Of a stretch of DNA of 34,289 nucleotides, positions 1-12,209 are shown piece by piece; the first letter of the stretch is position 1; every line of letters starts with the position of its first letter. The DNA comes from Camillea tinctor (taxonomy: Eukaryota > Ascomycota > Sordariomycetes > Xylariales > Xylariaceae). The notes under the pieces were generated by a model, which saw nothing but the letters and a program-made list of their open reading frames with translations, was not told the DNA's origin and searched no databases. The position numbers and the translations under genes are program-made. Where the stretch lies: contig MU394180.1 of NCBI GenBank assembly GCA_022578605.1, positions 1 to 34,289 on the forward strand. The letters are read 5' to 3'.

Positions 1-3000
1 GTAAGTGAGTTGATACCTGAATACTGCTGCAGCCAATAAAAACAAGAAGGCTACTTTTCGACTCCACATACTGGAATAATCCCGGCATATGTACAGATGT
101 ATAACTGCCAAGAACAACAGGTGTGTATCAGACAAGACGCTGTGCCAATCGTCTAACCTAACAGCTTTAGCATGTACCTGCATATGTAGTGTATGCAGGT
201 TATGTTAGTACACAACGGATTGTACACAGACGACCGAAAGAGGAAAAAACCTTGCAATTCTCTCTTTCAATGTATGCACAATATATTTTATGTTAGACAA
301 ATGATATGATGTGTTTGTCTATTGTATTTACCTATACATACAATTACACGCACACACATATTATATAACCTCCATAGTATATATCAAACGTGTTTAGATG
401 TTTACATAAATGGTACATACTTACACTGGATATGTACTTGATCTCTTGTGTACCCAAATCAGCTTTAACATAAAGCAAATATCACACCAGCACCACACTA
501 ACAAACCCGCTCAAAGCGCACAAACATATGTATTAAAAAAACGCATAGCGAAATGAAAGATCAGTTTAGTAGGCAGTAATGATTGAACAAATGATAAAAA
601 GAAGGCGGCTGGATCTTGCTCCCTCCCTATTCCCCATATTCAATTTTTTTATGTTTTACAAAAAGATGGAGAGCCAAAGAGTCTTGGATGAATTGGTAGG
701 TCGAGTATAATAAATTGTGGATAAGCGGTCATGCACATGGTCCCAGCTAGCGGAATCTCGATCTTAAGCGGAGGAGATGGCAGCCGTATATCGTCAGGGG
801 CTCTCAGGGGTCGACCCCACCGGGAACCACTAAAGAGCGCCCCGGAAGCAGTTAAAGTTTCTGCTAGAATGTTAGGCGACATTCAACCCTGTGGTGGATG
901 GAATCCGTAGGTTCCATCGGCGGCGGGGCGCAGCTGGCGACGGAATAATGGAATACGGGCCAGACATGGGCGTGCAAGTAGGCGCTTTCTACATAAACAA
1001 CACTAGTGCTTAGTGCCTCCGAGAATAAATTCATTTATACCCATTTATACCACAACGCAATTAAAGAGAACACCTTGCCTACGGCCTATGACGCACTTAA
1101 TAGGTAAATCCTCCCCCTCCAAGTCTCCGAATTCACCTGATCCACCCCATCCATAAGGGCAATAAGCTTAAGATTACTAGCGAACGAAAAGAAGCCGTTC
1201 GAAACTTGTTTCCCAGGGTGGATCAATCAGAACTTATCTAAATTTCTAAGTCTACGCTGTAACCTACCACACTACCTACGCTAACCTACACTACACTACA
1301 ATTGAGTTTTTAAACAACAACGATGGTTGGCCCAAATTTAAACTGGTAAACTTTAACCTTAGATTTGGTAGTGTGGATGTACCTGTCTGCCAAATCTTTA
1401 GTCGAAAGATACCTTTTTGTTTTAATTTTAGGTTTCCCCATATGCTACACGGTGACACTATTACATAATTATGTATAGTGATTAAAAGGTAAGGTTCATG
1501 CGCCCGTTGGTGCCAAGAGCTATAGTACAACACCAATTCCTTCACCTGAACCTGTAAACCCTGCCCTTTTTTAAAAATCCTCGGTCTGGACGTCTTGGAT
1601 TCCTTGAAGAGAAGAGGGGGGGGTAAGGAGAAGGAGAAGAAAGGGGCACCACTCTTTTTCTCTCTCTCTTGACCACTCCAGGTAGGGAACAGCAGGTCTT
1701 GATGATGATCTTCCAAGATCTACCATCTCCTTTACCCACCTCTCCTGCCACCATCCCTCCAAATCCCTCTCACGTCACATTTTCATTCACACATAAACAG
1801 TGTATACTGTATAATTGCTCTTACACTACCTACACATAAGCAGCAACACTAAAATAAACAAAGAAAACATTTCTCTCTTAAAATCTATGAAGGATGTCAT
1901 CGTGATTATTTTAGCCTATCAGAAACTCGAATCTAAAGAAGGGATTTGATCACGTCAAATGAGAAGGATCGCACACTATCTACATAACTCGCCTATGGAT
2001 GAGGTATGTACGGGTGTTTCGAGTATCCAGGAATAATCGAGGGAGTCAAGGTAGTAGTGTAATACTAGAATCAGGGTCCCTTTACTACTAGGTATGTACT
2101 TAACTTATCTATGCACGTATTTCATATCATTTGTCGTATTCCCAGCCCAGTTTTCGTTTTTCTACGGTACGCTACTGGTAAGGCTTCTCTTGTTCCAATT
2201 TTTTTTTCTTTCTTGCCACTACACTATTCCAGCTGTCCAGCCAGTTGTTTACGCCTTGATCAAGACGGCCTATCTATCCCTACGAATGCATATAAAAAAC
2301 GCGAAAGCAAATCCTCCGTAGCTAAGACATTTCGCCATATAACGCGTTATTGAGTCTCAACTACCGAACGCCTCGAGCTGATGGTAGCCCCTGCATTCCG
2401 ACAGAGTGTGCAACTCCAACATGAGCCCACCGCTTAATGAATGGATGAACAAATAAATGCAAACTTGAAAAATGCGAAAGGAATAAAAACGGGGAGAGAG
2501 AGAGGAAACAGAAGGGGAGAATGGGAAAGCATGTCTGTCTAAACTAACTAGGCCCCTCCCATAGATATTCAAATCATCTCGGGCGCGAAATGTTTGGCGC
2601 GGCATCTTGGTCGAGTTTGATCACCTTCATGCATGCTCTCAACCTCTACCCATCTGCCTCTTCCGTCTCCTCTCAGCCTTGCCGACACACAGGTTGTTAG
2701 GTAGGTAGTTGGTGTGCCGGCCTGTAATGCCATCTAGCATCAAATGACTCCTACCTAATAGGCATCTTGTTTCGAAATAGCAATCGGCTGCCAGTCACTT
2801 CGCATTACACTAACTTCGCTCGTGACATGGTTCTCCTATATAGGAACAACTTGCAGCCTGACCGCTCGTTCTCGCTTCCCTTTTGCCATCTACTACATTA
2901 CCGTGTCCCTTGTTGTGAAGGGTAGGTAGTATAGTTGTATGACTGAAGACCTAGGGGTTGTTGGCTCAGAGCATTTCTCGTCTAGTGTCGACAAGCCAGG

Positions 3001-4185
3001 TCATAAATCCCTAGAGATTCATAGGAAGCGATCGCTAGAAGTGTTGTTGTCACTATCTTGGCACACCACGTGTGTTCCCGTGTTCATCTGTGCGGGCTCA
3101 GTTTCTCTGTGACAGCAGTTCTTGGCAGTTCCGTGTGTTTCATAACTTTATGTATGAATGCAACAGCGAAAGAGAACGAGAGTTTACTCGGAGGCAGAAG
3201 GAATGGCAAAGTCTAGATTATCCGGGGACAGCAGACCTCGGCTCTAATTTCTTCCATGTTTACGTAGGCGCCGAGCATTTACAATATAAACCAAGCTGCT
3301 AGGAGCTTGGTATTGAGTTGCTGTCGATATGCTAAACATGACACAGCCATGATTTATTTATTCAAGTGAGCTTGGCTTCGGGGAGCAGCAAACTTTCACT
3401 ACAATTGAATGGCTGGTTCTCAGTGGGACAGATGCTTGGTTGTATCTAGCTGGCCTTGGTGAGGTTGGGAGGTATACACGAAGTCTTTGTATCTCGCAAG
3501 TCCATCTTTGTCCCTCGCCTTGTTTCTTTCGTCGCGAAATAGAGGAGGGCTTGCGCTGTAGTCAAGCTAGCGGCAGATCAACTCCCAAGCTAGAGACGGG
3601 GATAGGTGATCTTAATCGCCAATCTATTGAGAAAGAAGGAGATGTGATAAATCTTCCTCGTATAAGACAATCTTTGGACACAGCCTAGAAGGTAAGGATC
3701 GTGTTGGCCCGGTTCAGTTAGAGCTAACTTTGAAAGCCGGGTTGCGAGAAAGACATGTATCGTGGCATTCAATTTCTGAAGAACGGGGGCAAAAGACTAC
3801 GATATGTGTTTGCAGAGCCTACATTCCCAAAACCTGGAGTCCCCACAACGTTGTTATTACTCATTTCACTGGGTCGAGAAATACAGGTAGGCAAGATCCC
3901 CGAATCCGTTTTCTATTTTTGGTAAGCTACCTTTTATTTTGTAATCTGATAGAAGATAATCTAGTCCACCTTCACAAGCTGCTGCCGCTGGCCGGCTGTC
4001 GCAGGTATGGTATAACCATTTCCTATTAGTATTAAAAAGAGGAAAGAGAGACGGAAATAAAGAAGGAAGAAAAACACCTCCCGGCGTAGTCAATGAGAAA
4101 GCCATGCGCATCCGTCCTAACGATACCCAAACGGAGACATGGGTTGCAATGATGCGCAATCACTTTGGTACCAGGTTATCAGAGC
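1..4185. other. AT-rich intergenic stretch, no supported gene
   Basis: I see no reading frame here with conserved motifs or a believable splice pattern. Open stretches are short (under about 140 codons), often begin at non-ATG codons and overlap on both strands. The window opens with gtaagt, which matches a fungal 5' splice donor, so a plus-strand exon could end just before base 1; that cannot be tested from this window. A more GC-rich patch at about 730-960 has a 77-codon minus-strand frame of no recognisable type. Short TAGGTA-type motifs occur near 2090 and 2700. Confidence 0.5.
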
Positions 4186-5678
4186 TCATTCCACGATCTC
4201 GTCCTCATCCTCCTCGTCCCCAACGAAGGCGGCGGTGCCGTTGCTGTACTTAGGCGCCATGTATTCGGGCAGGGGGTCCACAGGGTACTGAAGGTTGCGG
4301 ACCTTCTTAGCTCGCTGGCCGAAGACAGCGTCCCATGGGATGTGCATGGAAGAAGGAATCTGCCAGCCAAGCTCGGAGTTGCGGAGCCACATGCGGACCA
4401 AATGCCGGGCCGACGATTCTCCGTCCTCGTAGGCGTCACGGGCGTGGAGAACAGCGTAGTTGTTCAGGAAGACCATGTCACCGGAGCGGGTCTGCAGAGG
4501 AACCTGCAGGTTGGCGGCATGCCGTTGCAAGAGGCTGAGCGCCGCCTGCTGCTCAGGCAGAAGGCGTGGGACAAGACCTACGGGGCCATTGGGGTGGGGC
4601 CCGACGCGAGAAGGGTCCATCGAAATCATCAGCTTCCCGTCATGGAATTCCAAGAGGGGGGAGAGAACGTATGAGGAGTCCTTCTTGGCGCTAAAGAATC
4701 CCTTTATATTAGCCGCAGGTCCCTGGCATGAAGAGGAGAATAGGGGTCACATATAGGAATGGGAACTATAACTTACACTCGGACAGGCCAGTTAGACTGA
4801 GCTAGGAGGTCAACAGCCCACGAATCATTCTGCATCATCTCGTTGTAGATGGCACCCACAGAAGCAACGTTTGTGTGGCCTCCGGTAACGGCACAGTCAC
4901 GGACCTGCATGGACAGGATCTCGCAACCCATGTCATTGTGGAAGGGCTTGTAACAAATCAGCAACAAACTCCATGATATGTAGCAAACTCGGACTAGGAC
5001 TACTTACCAGACTGTTGTTGGTGTGGATACCGTGGCGCTTTTCACGAGGCACAGTCCAGGACTTGGACTCAACCACATGGGCTTTTGCAGTCAGATATAT
5101 TATGGTCCAAAAAGCAAACCAAATCGGATAACTTACAAAGCATGTATCCACTGCTGTTCTGGACACCACGTTGATCACCGATGTAGCTAGCGATTCCCAG
5201 GAACAACATAGTGTTGAGCTCGGGGGTGTACTGTCCGGGTGCAAGACCGCGGACAATACACATACCGCTGCCACGATGGACCTCGAGAGCGCACTGGGCA
5301 AGGCGGCTCCCCAGGTTCGGAAGGCGGAAGTGTTCACGGGAGATCTGGTCTCCGTCCAACTCGAGAGCTGCGCGAATAGGAATCAAGTCAGCCACGTATA
5401 TCTAGAGGACAGAGTAAGGCTGATGTATAATGACCTTGGAAAGACTTGAGAGCAGCCTCCAGCTCAATCACATCCTCGGGCTGCAGCTGCAGAAGACTAG
5501 CATTCACAGGGTTGCCCTGGGCGGCAGACCAAACCATGGGGCCCTCAACGGAAGCAGGAAAGCCCTGAGGCGGCCCAGAGGGGCGGTTGATGGCGTCGAA
5601 GGCTGACCCATTACCTTGCTCCGAAAGGGGCAAAGTAGCGATGCTGCCAGGAATATGGGATAGAACGTGAGTACTCAT
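4186..5678 (-). CDS. TauD/TfdA-like Fe(II)/2-oxoglutarate-dependent dioxygenase (clavaminate synthase-like fold)
   Basis: Five exons on the minus strand: 5435-5678, 5137-5367, 5008-5081, 4779-4946 and 4186-4722, giving 417 residues. Introns are 67, 55, 61 and 56 nt. Phases agree throughout; the last donor (GTGTAA, one step before a better-looking GTAAGT) was chosen because only it keeps frame. The first intron ends at a CTGAC branch-like site and gcgcag, removing an extension that would otherwise enter the frame. The family couples 2-oxoglutarate decarboxylation to hydroxylation or oxidative cleavage of a substrate. Visible signatures are the HxD iron motif in PFHNDMG (H186, D188), the distal His in AVLHARDAY (H332), and Arg 345/349 in the usual 2-oxoglutarate-binding position. 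The substrate cannot be told from sequence. The tail is acidic (residues 408-417). There is no signal peptide, so it is probably cytosolic. A Zn2Cys6 regulator lies divergently upstream. Confidence 0.9.
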
Positions 5679-5808
5679 TTTAGCTGTGGTCTTGATATGT
5701 TTGACTTGGCGAGTCTACTAGTAAGTCTGCGAATCAAAATGATATGAGAGTAAGATGGTAGGATGAAGAGATAGAGTAAACCCGTTCAACAGCCTCTTCT
5801 TGACCTAT

Positions 5809-5815
5809 CTTTATA
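5809..5815 (-). promoter_or_regulatory. TATA-like box upstream of the dioxygenase gene
   Basis: Reads TATAAAG on the minus strand, about 130 bp before the dioxygenase ATG at 5678. Position and sequence suit a core promoter element, but this is a short motif in an AT-rich region and no transcription start is known. Confidence 0.3.
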
Positions 5816-8072
5816 ATGGCTCGTTTAACTCCCTCGGTCAGTTAGAAGTAACTATTCACTTCGTCGAGTGGAGTCTAAAAGGAATGAGCAAGACATAGGG
5901 GCAAATTCCTAGCAGCAAGCAAGGCAATAATACACCGCTACATGTGCCTAGCTATAGATCTAGAACCTCTCAAGGTTACAAAAACTCCAACGACTATCGA
6001 CTCCTAGCAATCTGCGACCAACAAGATGTGGAGGCAAAACAACGACAGACTACCAGCCAGATGCTTCCTATCTCCAACAGCTGGTTTCACAATCATATCA
6101 AGAATGGTAATTGGTTCAGGAAATCGAAGGCACGTCGCCGCAAACACGATCCTGAGAATGCGAAAACAACTCAAATGAGACTGACGCATCGAGAATCATC
6201 CTGACCACTTATTGTTGGCCGTGTATGCTCGTTGGCATCGTAGTTAACGATGAATTCGCCAATATGAAAAGACATGCATGTCCAAATGTGGATCATTGAG
6301 CAAGCGTGTTGAGGATGATCAGATATCAACCTACGGAATCTAACGGTTAGTGTTCCACATACGCAGGAATGCAGCAGCATGAGATGATGAGCACTTGACC
6401 GTTGATTCGAAAGACGTGAAGTATGTCACTGCAAGCAGCAGAATAAGGACACGGGGAACGATTCCTATAATGGGGAATGTAGATGCACGTCGCTAGTGAG
6501 CCGTTCAGAAGGTGGCTATAACGCGGCAAGGTACATTGGTTGTGGTAATCGACGACCCCTCGTCCGCGAACCTTCTTGCGTTTGAACGAAGATGGTAGAC
6601 GCTCGTTCGCGTGTTCGCACACATCGAAGACGATCTGCCGTCCATCTCAGATCTTCCCTTGGTCGGGCTGACACATGGAGCAACGGAGAAAGGCAAGCAA
6701 CCACCCAACTGCTTTGGCTTGAGACCCTTATTTCTTATTCCTCAAGGTTATGTCTGCTGTGGGAGCAGGTATACCGCCCATTGTAGCTCCCGGATAATTC
6801 GCATTCCGTGTATACGTTGATGCAGCAATTCGATAGCCTAGCCGAAGTCTCAAGGAAGAAGCCCTCTTCCTTCAAGCCATTTAAGTGAGGATCGGTCTCA
6901 TATTTATATGTTTCTCAACAGACTTCAAAGACTGAATGTGCAAAGCTCGAATTCATTGCCAGCGGTGATGTCTCTGATGAAAACTGGATCCCGATTGGCC
7001 AGAACCTTCTGCTCGCGACATTTCAAGATCTTGAAGATTTCAAGCAGCGGCCGGGTGCTGGGTAGCTAACTTATAGGATCGAGTAAAAAGGCGGCTAGAG
7101 GCAAAGACACGGCCCATCCCGCCTCCACTGAATGTACGTTCGGCACAAGCAGCAAATCATTGCTCGTTAAGATCCTGGCGTTGACTAGATCCGAGGGGAG
7201 ATACCCGATTTTCGTCATGGAGCTTCGTCGGGGGATTAGGTCATCTTATGTTGCTCTGTTCTCAACATTGAATGTAGAGAAATATGTTTTGGAGAAAAGA
7301 GAAAAGAGAAGAGAAATGCCTAGAAGGTGCAATAAAACAACTGTAGTGTTATTACTTGCAAGGACTCCAGCCGCCTTTATCTAAACCCGAGCCAGCCTGT
7401 AGAATGGGACGTAGTAAGCGAAGCATGTCGTCGGAACGAGGCTGCATATCACACTGTAGTATACAACACGGCACAGTAAAATTAAGGAACATCATATACA
7501 GTAACTCTCCTTAGTGAGACATAAAAGGTGGAGAGATAAGACAACGAGGCAGCGGGAAAATCTAGCATATGGCAGACATGTACGTAGGTAGCATGTGGCT
7601 GCTCACCTGCTTGATCTTGGCAATATTTGCTTCTTTTTCTTTGATAGCAAGTCACACGGACGGAGAAGCACATCCAACGTGGGAAACACCCGGGACTGGG
7701 TGAAAATGAATTTCAACCGGATAATAGCACATTAGCTTCCTCAAGCTCGGCTATCTGTAGATTCTGAGCGACCTTTTTTTTTTTCTTCTGTAATATCTTG
7801 GTCATTTTCGTTCATATCCGTCCTGTGAGAGGTAAGCGTCGAGGCTCGAAGATTAATCCTGCAAGTCCTGGCGGCTGTATGTAGATTTCGTACGCCAGCA
7901 ATCTAGGTATTGGTGCTACACAGCCTATTCACCGGTCTCACTGAGCAACATCGCTTCCTCACCGCTACCTGATAGACCAGTCGAGCCGAAAGCTAGTGCA
8001 AGTTAACACGAGGAGACCGAAGCCGATCGTGAATAGACAAGAAACGTGAACGAGTGGCAGGGCCGATAGACC
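5816..8072. other. Shared upstream region of the divergent dioxygenase and regulator genes; no intact gene
   Basis: About 2.3 kb between two divergent start codons. No intact gene was found. Plus-strand stretches at 6500-6817 (broken by a TAG at 6596) and 6820-7065 (broken by a TGA at 6886) look somewhat protein-like, and could be remnants of a lost gene or chance. A T-run lies near 7772-7784. Promoters for both flanking genes, and the 5' UTR of the regulator, should lie here. Confidence 0.4.
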
Positions 8073-11000
8073 ATGATGGACGGAAGCGATGTCGTGCTGG
8101 CTTCTGCCGTCTCAACCTTCCCTACGTCTTACTCGTGGGGTCGTTCTGGATTCGTGTCGATTCACCAACCAAAGGGCAAAGTAAAAAAGAAGATGCGGAT
8201 CATGTCTTTATCTCCCTCGACCGTCTCCCACTCTAGTCTTTACTCACGGTCCACCGCTACTGCTAGAGTGCCAAAGACATTCAGGGTCAACCCATCATTG
8301 GCTAGACCTCGAAACAGGAGGGACCCGAGCGTCATTGCTGCTGCTTACGAAGCCGAAGCACTCGACCAGCAACAGGCTGAATGGGATTTGACTATCCCAT
8401 TGAATCAAACGACCTGTCTTGAGGAGGAGATGGTCCAGCTTGACACCAGCACCACTGGAACGGCAGAATCCTCCATCTTCTCTTCAGCGCCCTATTCTCA
8501 GCCGGAAATCCCCTTCCTAGACGATTGGTGCTGGCCTAGCCCTAATCTACTTCCAGATTCGGGTGTTCCTGATCATCCCCTCTTGCATCAGCCGGCCCCT
8601 GAACCATTTCCTGGCGCATATCCGCCGCAGGGAAACCACATCATACCGGCATTCCCGAACGATTACGTCGGCCTGACAGGTCTTCCTGCTGGTTGTACGC
8701 AGTTCTACCCATTGCTTGGATCCGCTGCCAGTCAGCCCACCACTATGGTGTCGGAGCAAGAAACTCCCCAAGCCTATGACGTGGATGGCCCTGTCGTCGG
8801 ACCTTATCCGGCACACCCCTGTCAGTCCATACCAATGTACGGCACGAACGATCTTGCACCGGATGATTGGCAGCTCAGGAATCCCGTACAGCTTTCCGAA
8901 GACCTCGGCCCGAACATATCTTTGGACATACAGCTTACCAGCGCCTGCCATGGTGGCACAGGGGCTTACCTGACTGGCGACGTCCCGAGTCACGACCCGT
9001 TTTACTCACACCACGAGACTTCAGCCGACGTAAGCGCATCGTCGTCCCCAGTAGGATCAGGTTTAGATAGGCCTGAAAGGCAGCGCCGGAAGCGCTTGGA
9101 AGGCACTTACCGCGAGCAGACAGGTCAGACCCGTAGGTGGAAGGCATGTATCCGATGCCGTATGCAGAAGATTCGGGTAAGTCTCTCACCTACGCCCTCA
9201 CACATGCGCACATACACACATACACACAGACACACACATACACACTCGCTTTCATTATCTTCATACTCGTATCATTGATGGGCGTCCAACGTAAAGCGAG
9301 ACCAGAAGGCTGATACTGCCCCGTCACAGTGCAGGCCCGACTTGGGGAATCCGGAAAAGGGGGACTGTTTGACCTGCCGTAGCATATCGCAGGAATCGAA
9401 GAAGGTCATCCATAGACTTCCCTGTCTCCGATGGAAACTTACCGAGACTGTACTCTTCCGCGAAGGCGGTCTGGATCTGACAGCGAGGTGGACTGGAGTA
9501 AAAGTGAAAGACATCAACCCAAGAGATTGGGTCGACTCGAGGACCCGATGCATCAGCATCAACTTAGGGCTATGCAAAGCCTCGATGGTGCTGAGCGTCA
9601 AGAAGTTCCAGCCCATCCAGGGCGACGTTACTTGGCGCGACTGGGTCGACCGCAACGAGAATGCGCGGAGAACAGATATCGAACCATATGCCCTCGCGAA
9701 TATCAACCAGACCGCGAAGGAGTACCAAGGATACGTCCAGAACAACGCCTTAGATGCAATTTGGGAGTACGCCCAGAATCCTAATGTTGACGGGTTGGTG
9801 AGAAGAACATTTATGGCCGCGTAAGTGCTGAGTCTTCACAATAAAATATGAAAGAAAAAAAAAGAGAAAAAGAAAAAAAGCAGGATGGCTGTTCATTGAC
9901 CGGTTGATATTATCATAGCGTGCACTAGTATCAGGCTAACGATGATCGTGAGATATAGACATTCTTATGCTATGACACAGAATAATGTAAGATTATCTGT
10001 CACACCAAAAGGAGACCGTACAGCTCACACAATCTTTTAGAATCCTAGACCCCATCAACCCAAGGCGGACGACGTTAATACATCCGAGTTCCTAAAACTG
10101 TATTTCCAGTTATGGCTGGCAACACGTGAGTATAGCAGCCGATATTCCCAGCCTCCCCCTTTTCCCCTATTCGCATTTGCGTTCTAGTCTAATAAGTGTT
10201 TTTTTTCTTTTCAACCTCAGGATATACCATCGGGTCGGCCTATATCGACAGTGATGACAAGCTTGACATGACGTCGGACCCGCACCCGGACTACCCATAC
10301 AAGGGGAAGGTGTCGGTGCCGCGGATGGTGTCGGCGCAGTTCGACTCGTTCGGGTACTCGTACGTGCTGGCGCCGCTGCGGAAGCAGGTGCTCGAGGGCT
10401 TATGGAAGATGATCGCGAGCAAGAACCAGAACCACTTTTTCACCATCTACCTGACCGTCTTCATGATGCTACACGAGGTCTCGGTCGTGTCGCGGGACCG
10501 GAGGCGCCGCGCGCAACACCACAGGAAAAATGTGAGTTACCACTATCATCAGTTCATTTCATTTCCAAAAAGAGGGAGAAAAAAAGCGGCATGTTAAATT
10601 TTGGGGAGTTTCCTGATAAAAAGAAAAGACTTCATGTTAAACTAACAAAACTAATCTCTCTCTCTCTCTCTCTTCGCAGTGCCGTTACGACCTCGCGCCA
10701 TTCGTGGAGAAGCTCCAAGAAGGCGCCAACATCATACTGAGCCACTGGCACTACTACAAGCGCGACTTCAACCCGCTGGCGGCCGGGTCCCGTGGCAACG
10801 ACAAGATCGGGTGGGGGAGCACGTCCTCCAGCGAGATACAGTTCCTCGCGCAGAGCTACCGGGAGTACAAAGACCGAGGTACGTAGCAGGCCCCCTTGCC
10901 TAATTCACTATTACCAACCACTTCTTGAAATGACAACTCCTCCCCTTCCCCCTTCCATTCTCCTTTTTGTGTATCAAACTTCTTGCTCCTCCAAAGATGA

Positions 11001-11138
11001 TCAAGCTCATCTCTAATGACAGAGCCCATCAAAACAGAACGACAACCTCTGGAGAGGATGACCTGGGAGGATGACCTATACTTCGTGTCACAGATGTTTG
11101 AAGAGAACTGGCAGCCCGGGAAGACATTCGCCGCATGA
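8073..11138 (+). CDS. Zn(II)2Cys6 fungal transcription factor
   Basis: Best model has seven exons: 8073-9176, 9330-9820, 9935-9986, 10041-10125, 10221-10531, 10680-10878 and 11023-11138, about 785 residues. All joins keep frame. The small third exon, and the sites between 9821 and 10040, are the least certain. The first ATG of the open frame was taken; ATGs at 8192 or 8201 are alternatives. The first roughly 340 residues are Pro/Ser/Gln-rich and look disordered. A basic patch (RQRRKR) precedes the zinc cluster, with Cys 359, 362, 369, 381, 384 and 400, i.e. C-x2-C-x6-C-x11-C-x2-C-x15-C. The last spacing is longer than in Gal4-type clusters, but I recall the same style (CRMQ.IRC...DCLTC...LPCLR) in a large set of uncharacterised filamentous-fungal regulators. 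A mostly helical regulatory region follows, ending in EENWQPGKTF. Expected role: nuclear DNA-binding regulator, target unknown. It is divergent from the dioxygenase, a plausible but unproven target. Intron 1 holds a CA repeat and intron 5 a TC repeat. Confidence 0.86.
9196..9246 (+). repeat. CA-rich microsatellite inside the first intron of the Zn2Cys6 gene
   Basis: Imperfect CACACA tract with TA and GA interruptions, lying between the donor at 9177 and the acceptor ending at 9329. The intron interrupts the codons for the zinc cluster itself. Confidence 0.85.
10655..10673 (+). repeat. TC microsatellite forming the polypyrimidine tract of an intron
   Basis: About nine TC units directly before the acceptor tcgcag at 10674-10679 in intron 5 of the Zn2Cys6 gene, so the simple repeat also serves as the 3' splice-site pyrimidine tract. 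Confidence 0.85.
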
Positions 11139-11810
11139 TTGGAATGGAGTCTTACACATCTTTTGGTTTCTTTTCTTTTCTTCTTTATTCTCTACTGGGT
11201 TGAACGAATGTATGACAATTGATCTCACATGATCTTTGCTTCTTTTTCTGTTATTGTTTTTTTTTCCTTGTTCCTATTTTTAGGACCATGTTAGTTGTAT
11301 AAGTCTGTTCAAACTTCAGACTTTTCCCTCATTTTTATTTATTTATTTTTTAGTTTCACCGCTAGGGGATTTTTGAGAAAGAGAAACAACGGTTGGTTTC
11401 TCGTTCTTTGGATTTTATTCTAGTCTCTTGAAAAGAGAAAAGGTGTTATTTTTTTTCGTGGATATTTATCATCATAACGCTATAATGATCAAAGGAAACC
11501 TCTCATATCAAACAGATTCCAACAATCAAATATCACAGAGTTCATGTCAAATAAGCAAGGGTTTGCAAAGGAGATCAAGAATACTGAAGAAAAAGCAAAC
11601 CTTCATTTCGGACTATGAATAATTACAAGAAAGCTCTTCCCTGAAGTCTCATGGTCATTGTGACTCTTTTATACTTGCCTTTTTTCAGTATATATCCGGT
11701 AGATCTGTTATCTCTGGATAGCCCGTTTCCAGGCTGTGATAGGCTCACGGTGATGACTCTTCCGAAACAGCTACTAATTTCTTCTCCAACGGCCGTGTCC
11801 GGACAACTCT
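11139..11810. other. Convergent intergenic spacer, no gene seen
   Basis: Lies between the ends of the Zn2Cys6 gene (plus) and the putative gene at 11811 (minus). T-rich just after the regulator stop, consistent with 3' UTR and polyadenylation sequence. No convincing coding frame. Confidence 0.5.
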
Positions 11811-12209
11811 CTAGTTTCCCTTCAATTTCGGCTTGGGGCTCGTAGGTGTAGTCTTCGGCCGACTAATCTTCGTATCGTTCGTATCGTTATGTTCGTGAAA
11901 GCATAGCCAAGGGTGGAGATATAGCCGTGGAAAGGTAGGATCGGGTATCATCGGCGTCTCCATCATCAATCTAGCCCCCGAGAGCCCACACGGTCCGCTT
12001 TCTAGCACAACGTCCGGCCTCACGTATTCCGAAAACTGATTGGAATGTCTGGACAGTAGATCGACGCCGGGTGTGCGTACTTTGCCTTTGCTCATGGCCG
12101 CGCTGAATTCGGGCGACACGAAGCCGCCTATGTCGGTAACGAAACGTCCACAGGCGCCGCAGAATATTTGAGTATAGTGATACGCTTCGGTATTTCTTGT
12201 GTTATCCAT
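11811..12209 (-). CDS. Hypothetical protein, 132 aa, with one CxxC motif
   Basis: Single open frame from ATG at 12209 to a stop at 11811; an in-frame stop lies just upstream of the ATG. The N-terminal part contains FCGACGRFVTDIGGFV, a C-x2-C knuckle (Cys 17 and 20). Two further cysteines lie later in the protein (in SGPCGLSG and WLCFHEH) and could complete a metal site. The C-terminal 20 residues are Lys/Pro/Thr-rich and probably disordered. No signal peptide or membrane segment. I do not recognise the family. It is convergent with the regulator gene and upstream-to-upstream with SEC72. Length, ATG start and composition make a real gene plausible, but nothing independent confirms it. Confidence 0.4.
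   Translation of the reverse strand: MDNTRNTEAYHYTQIFCGACGRFVTDIGGFVSPEFSAAMSKGKVRTPGVDLLSRHSNQFSEYVRPDVVLESGPCGLSGARLMMETPMIPDPTFPRLYLHPWLCFHEHNDTNDTKISRPKTTPTSPKPKLKGN

Noticed and set aside
649..882. 77-codon minus-strand frame beginning with ATG
   Set aside because: No homology-like features and no convincing upstream or downstream exon; length is within chance.
1291..1716. 141-codon minus-strand frame
   Set aside because: Low-complexity Phe/Ser/Pro/Leu reading caused by purine/pyrimidine skew; no conserved pattern.
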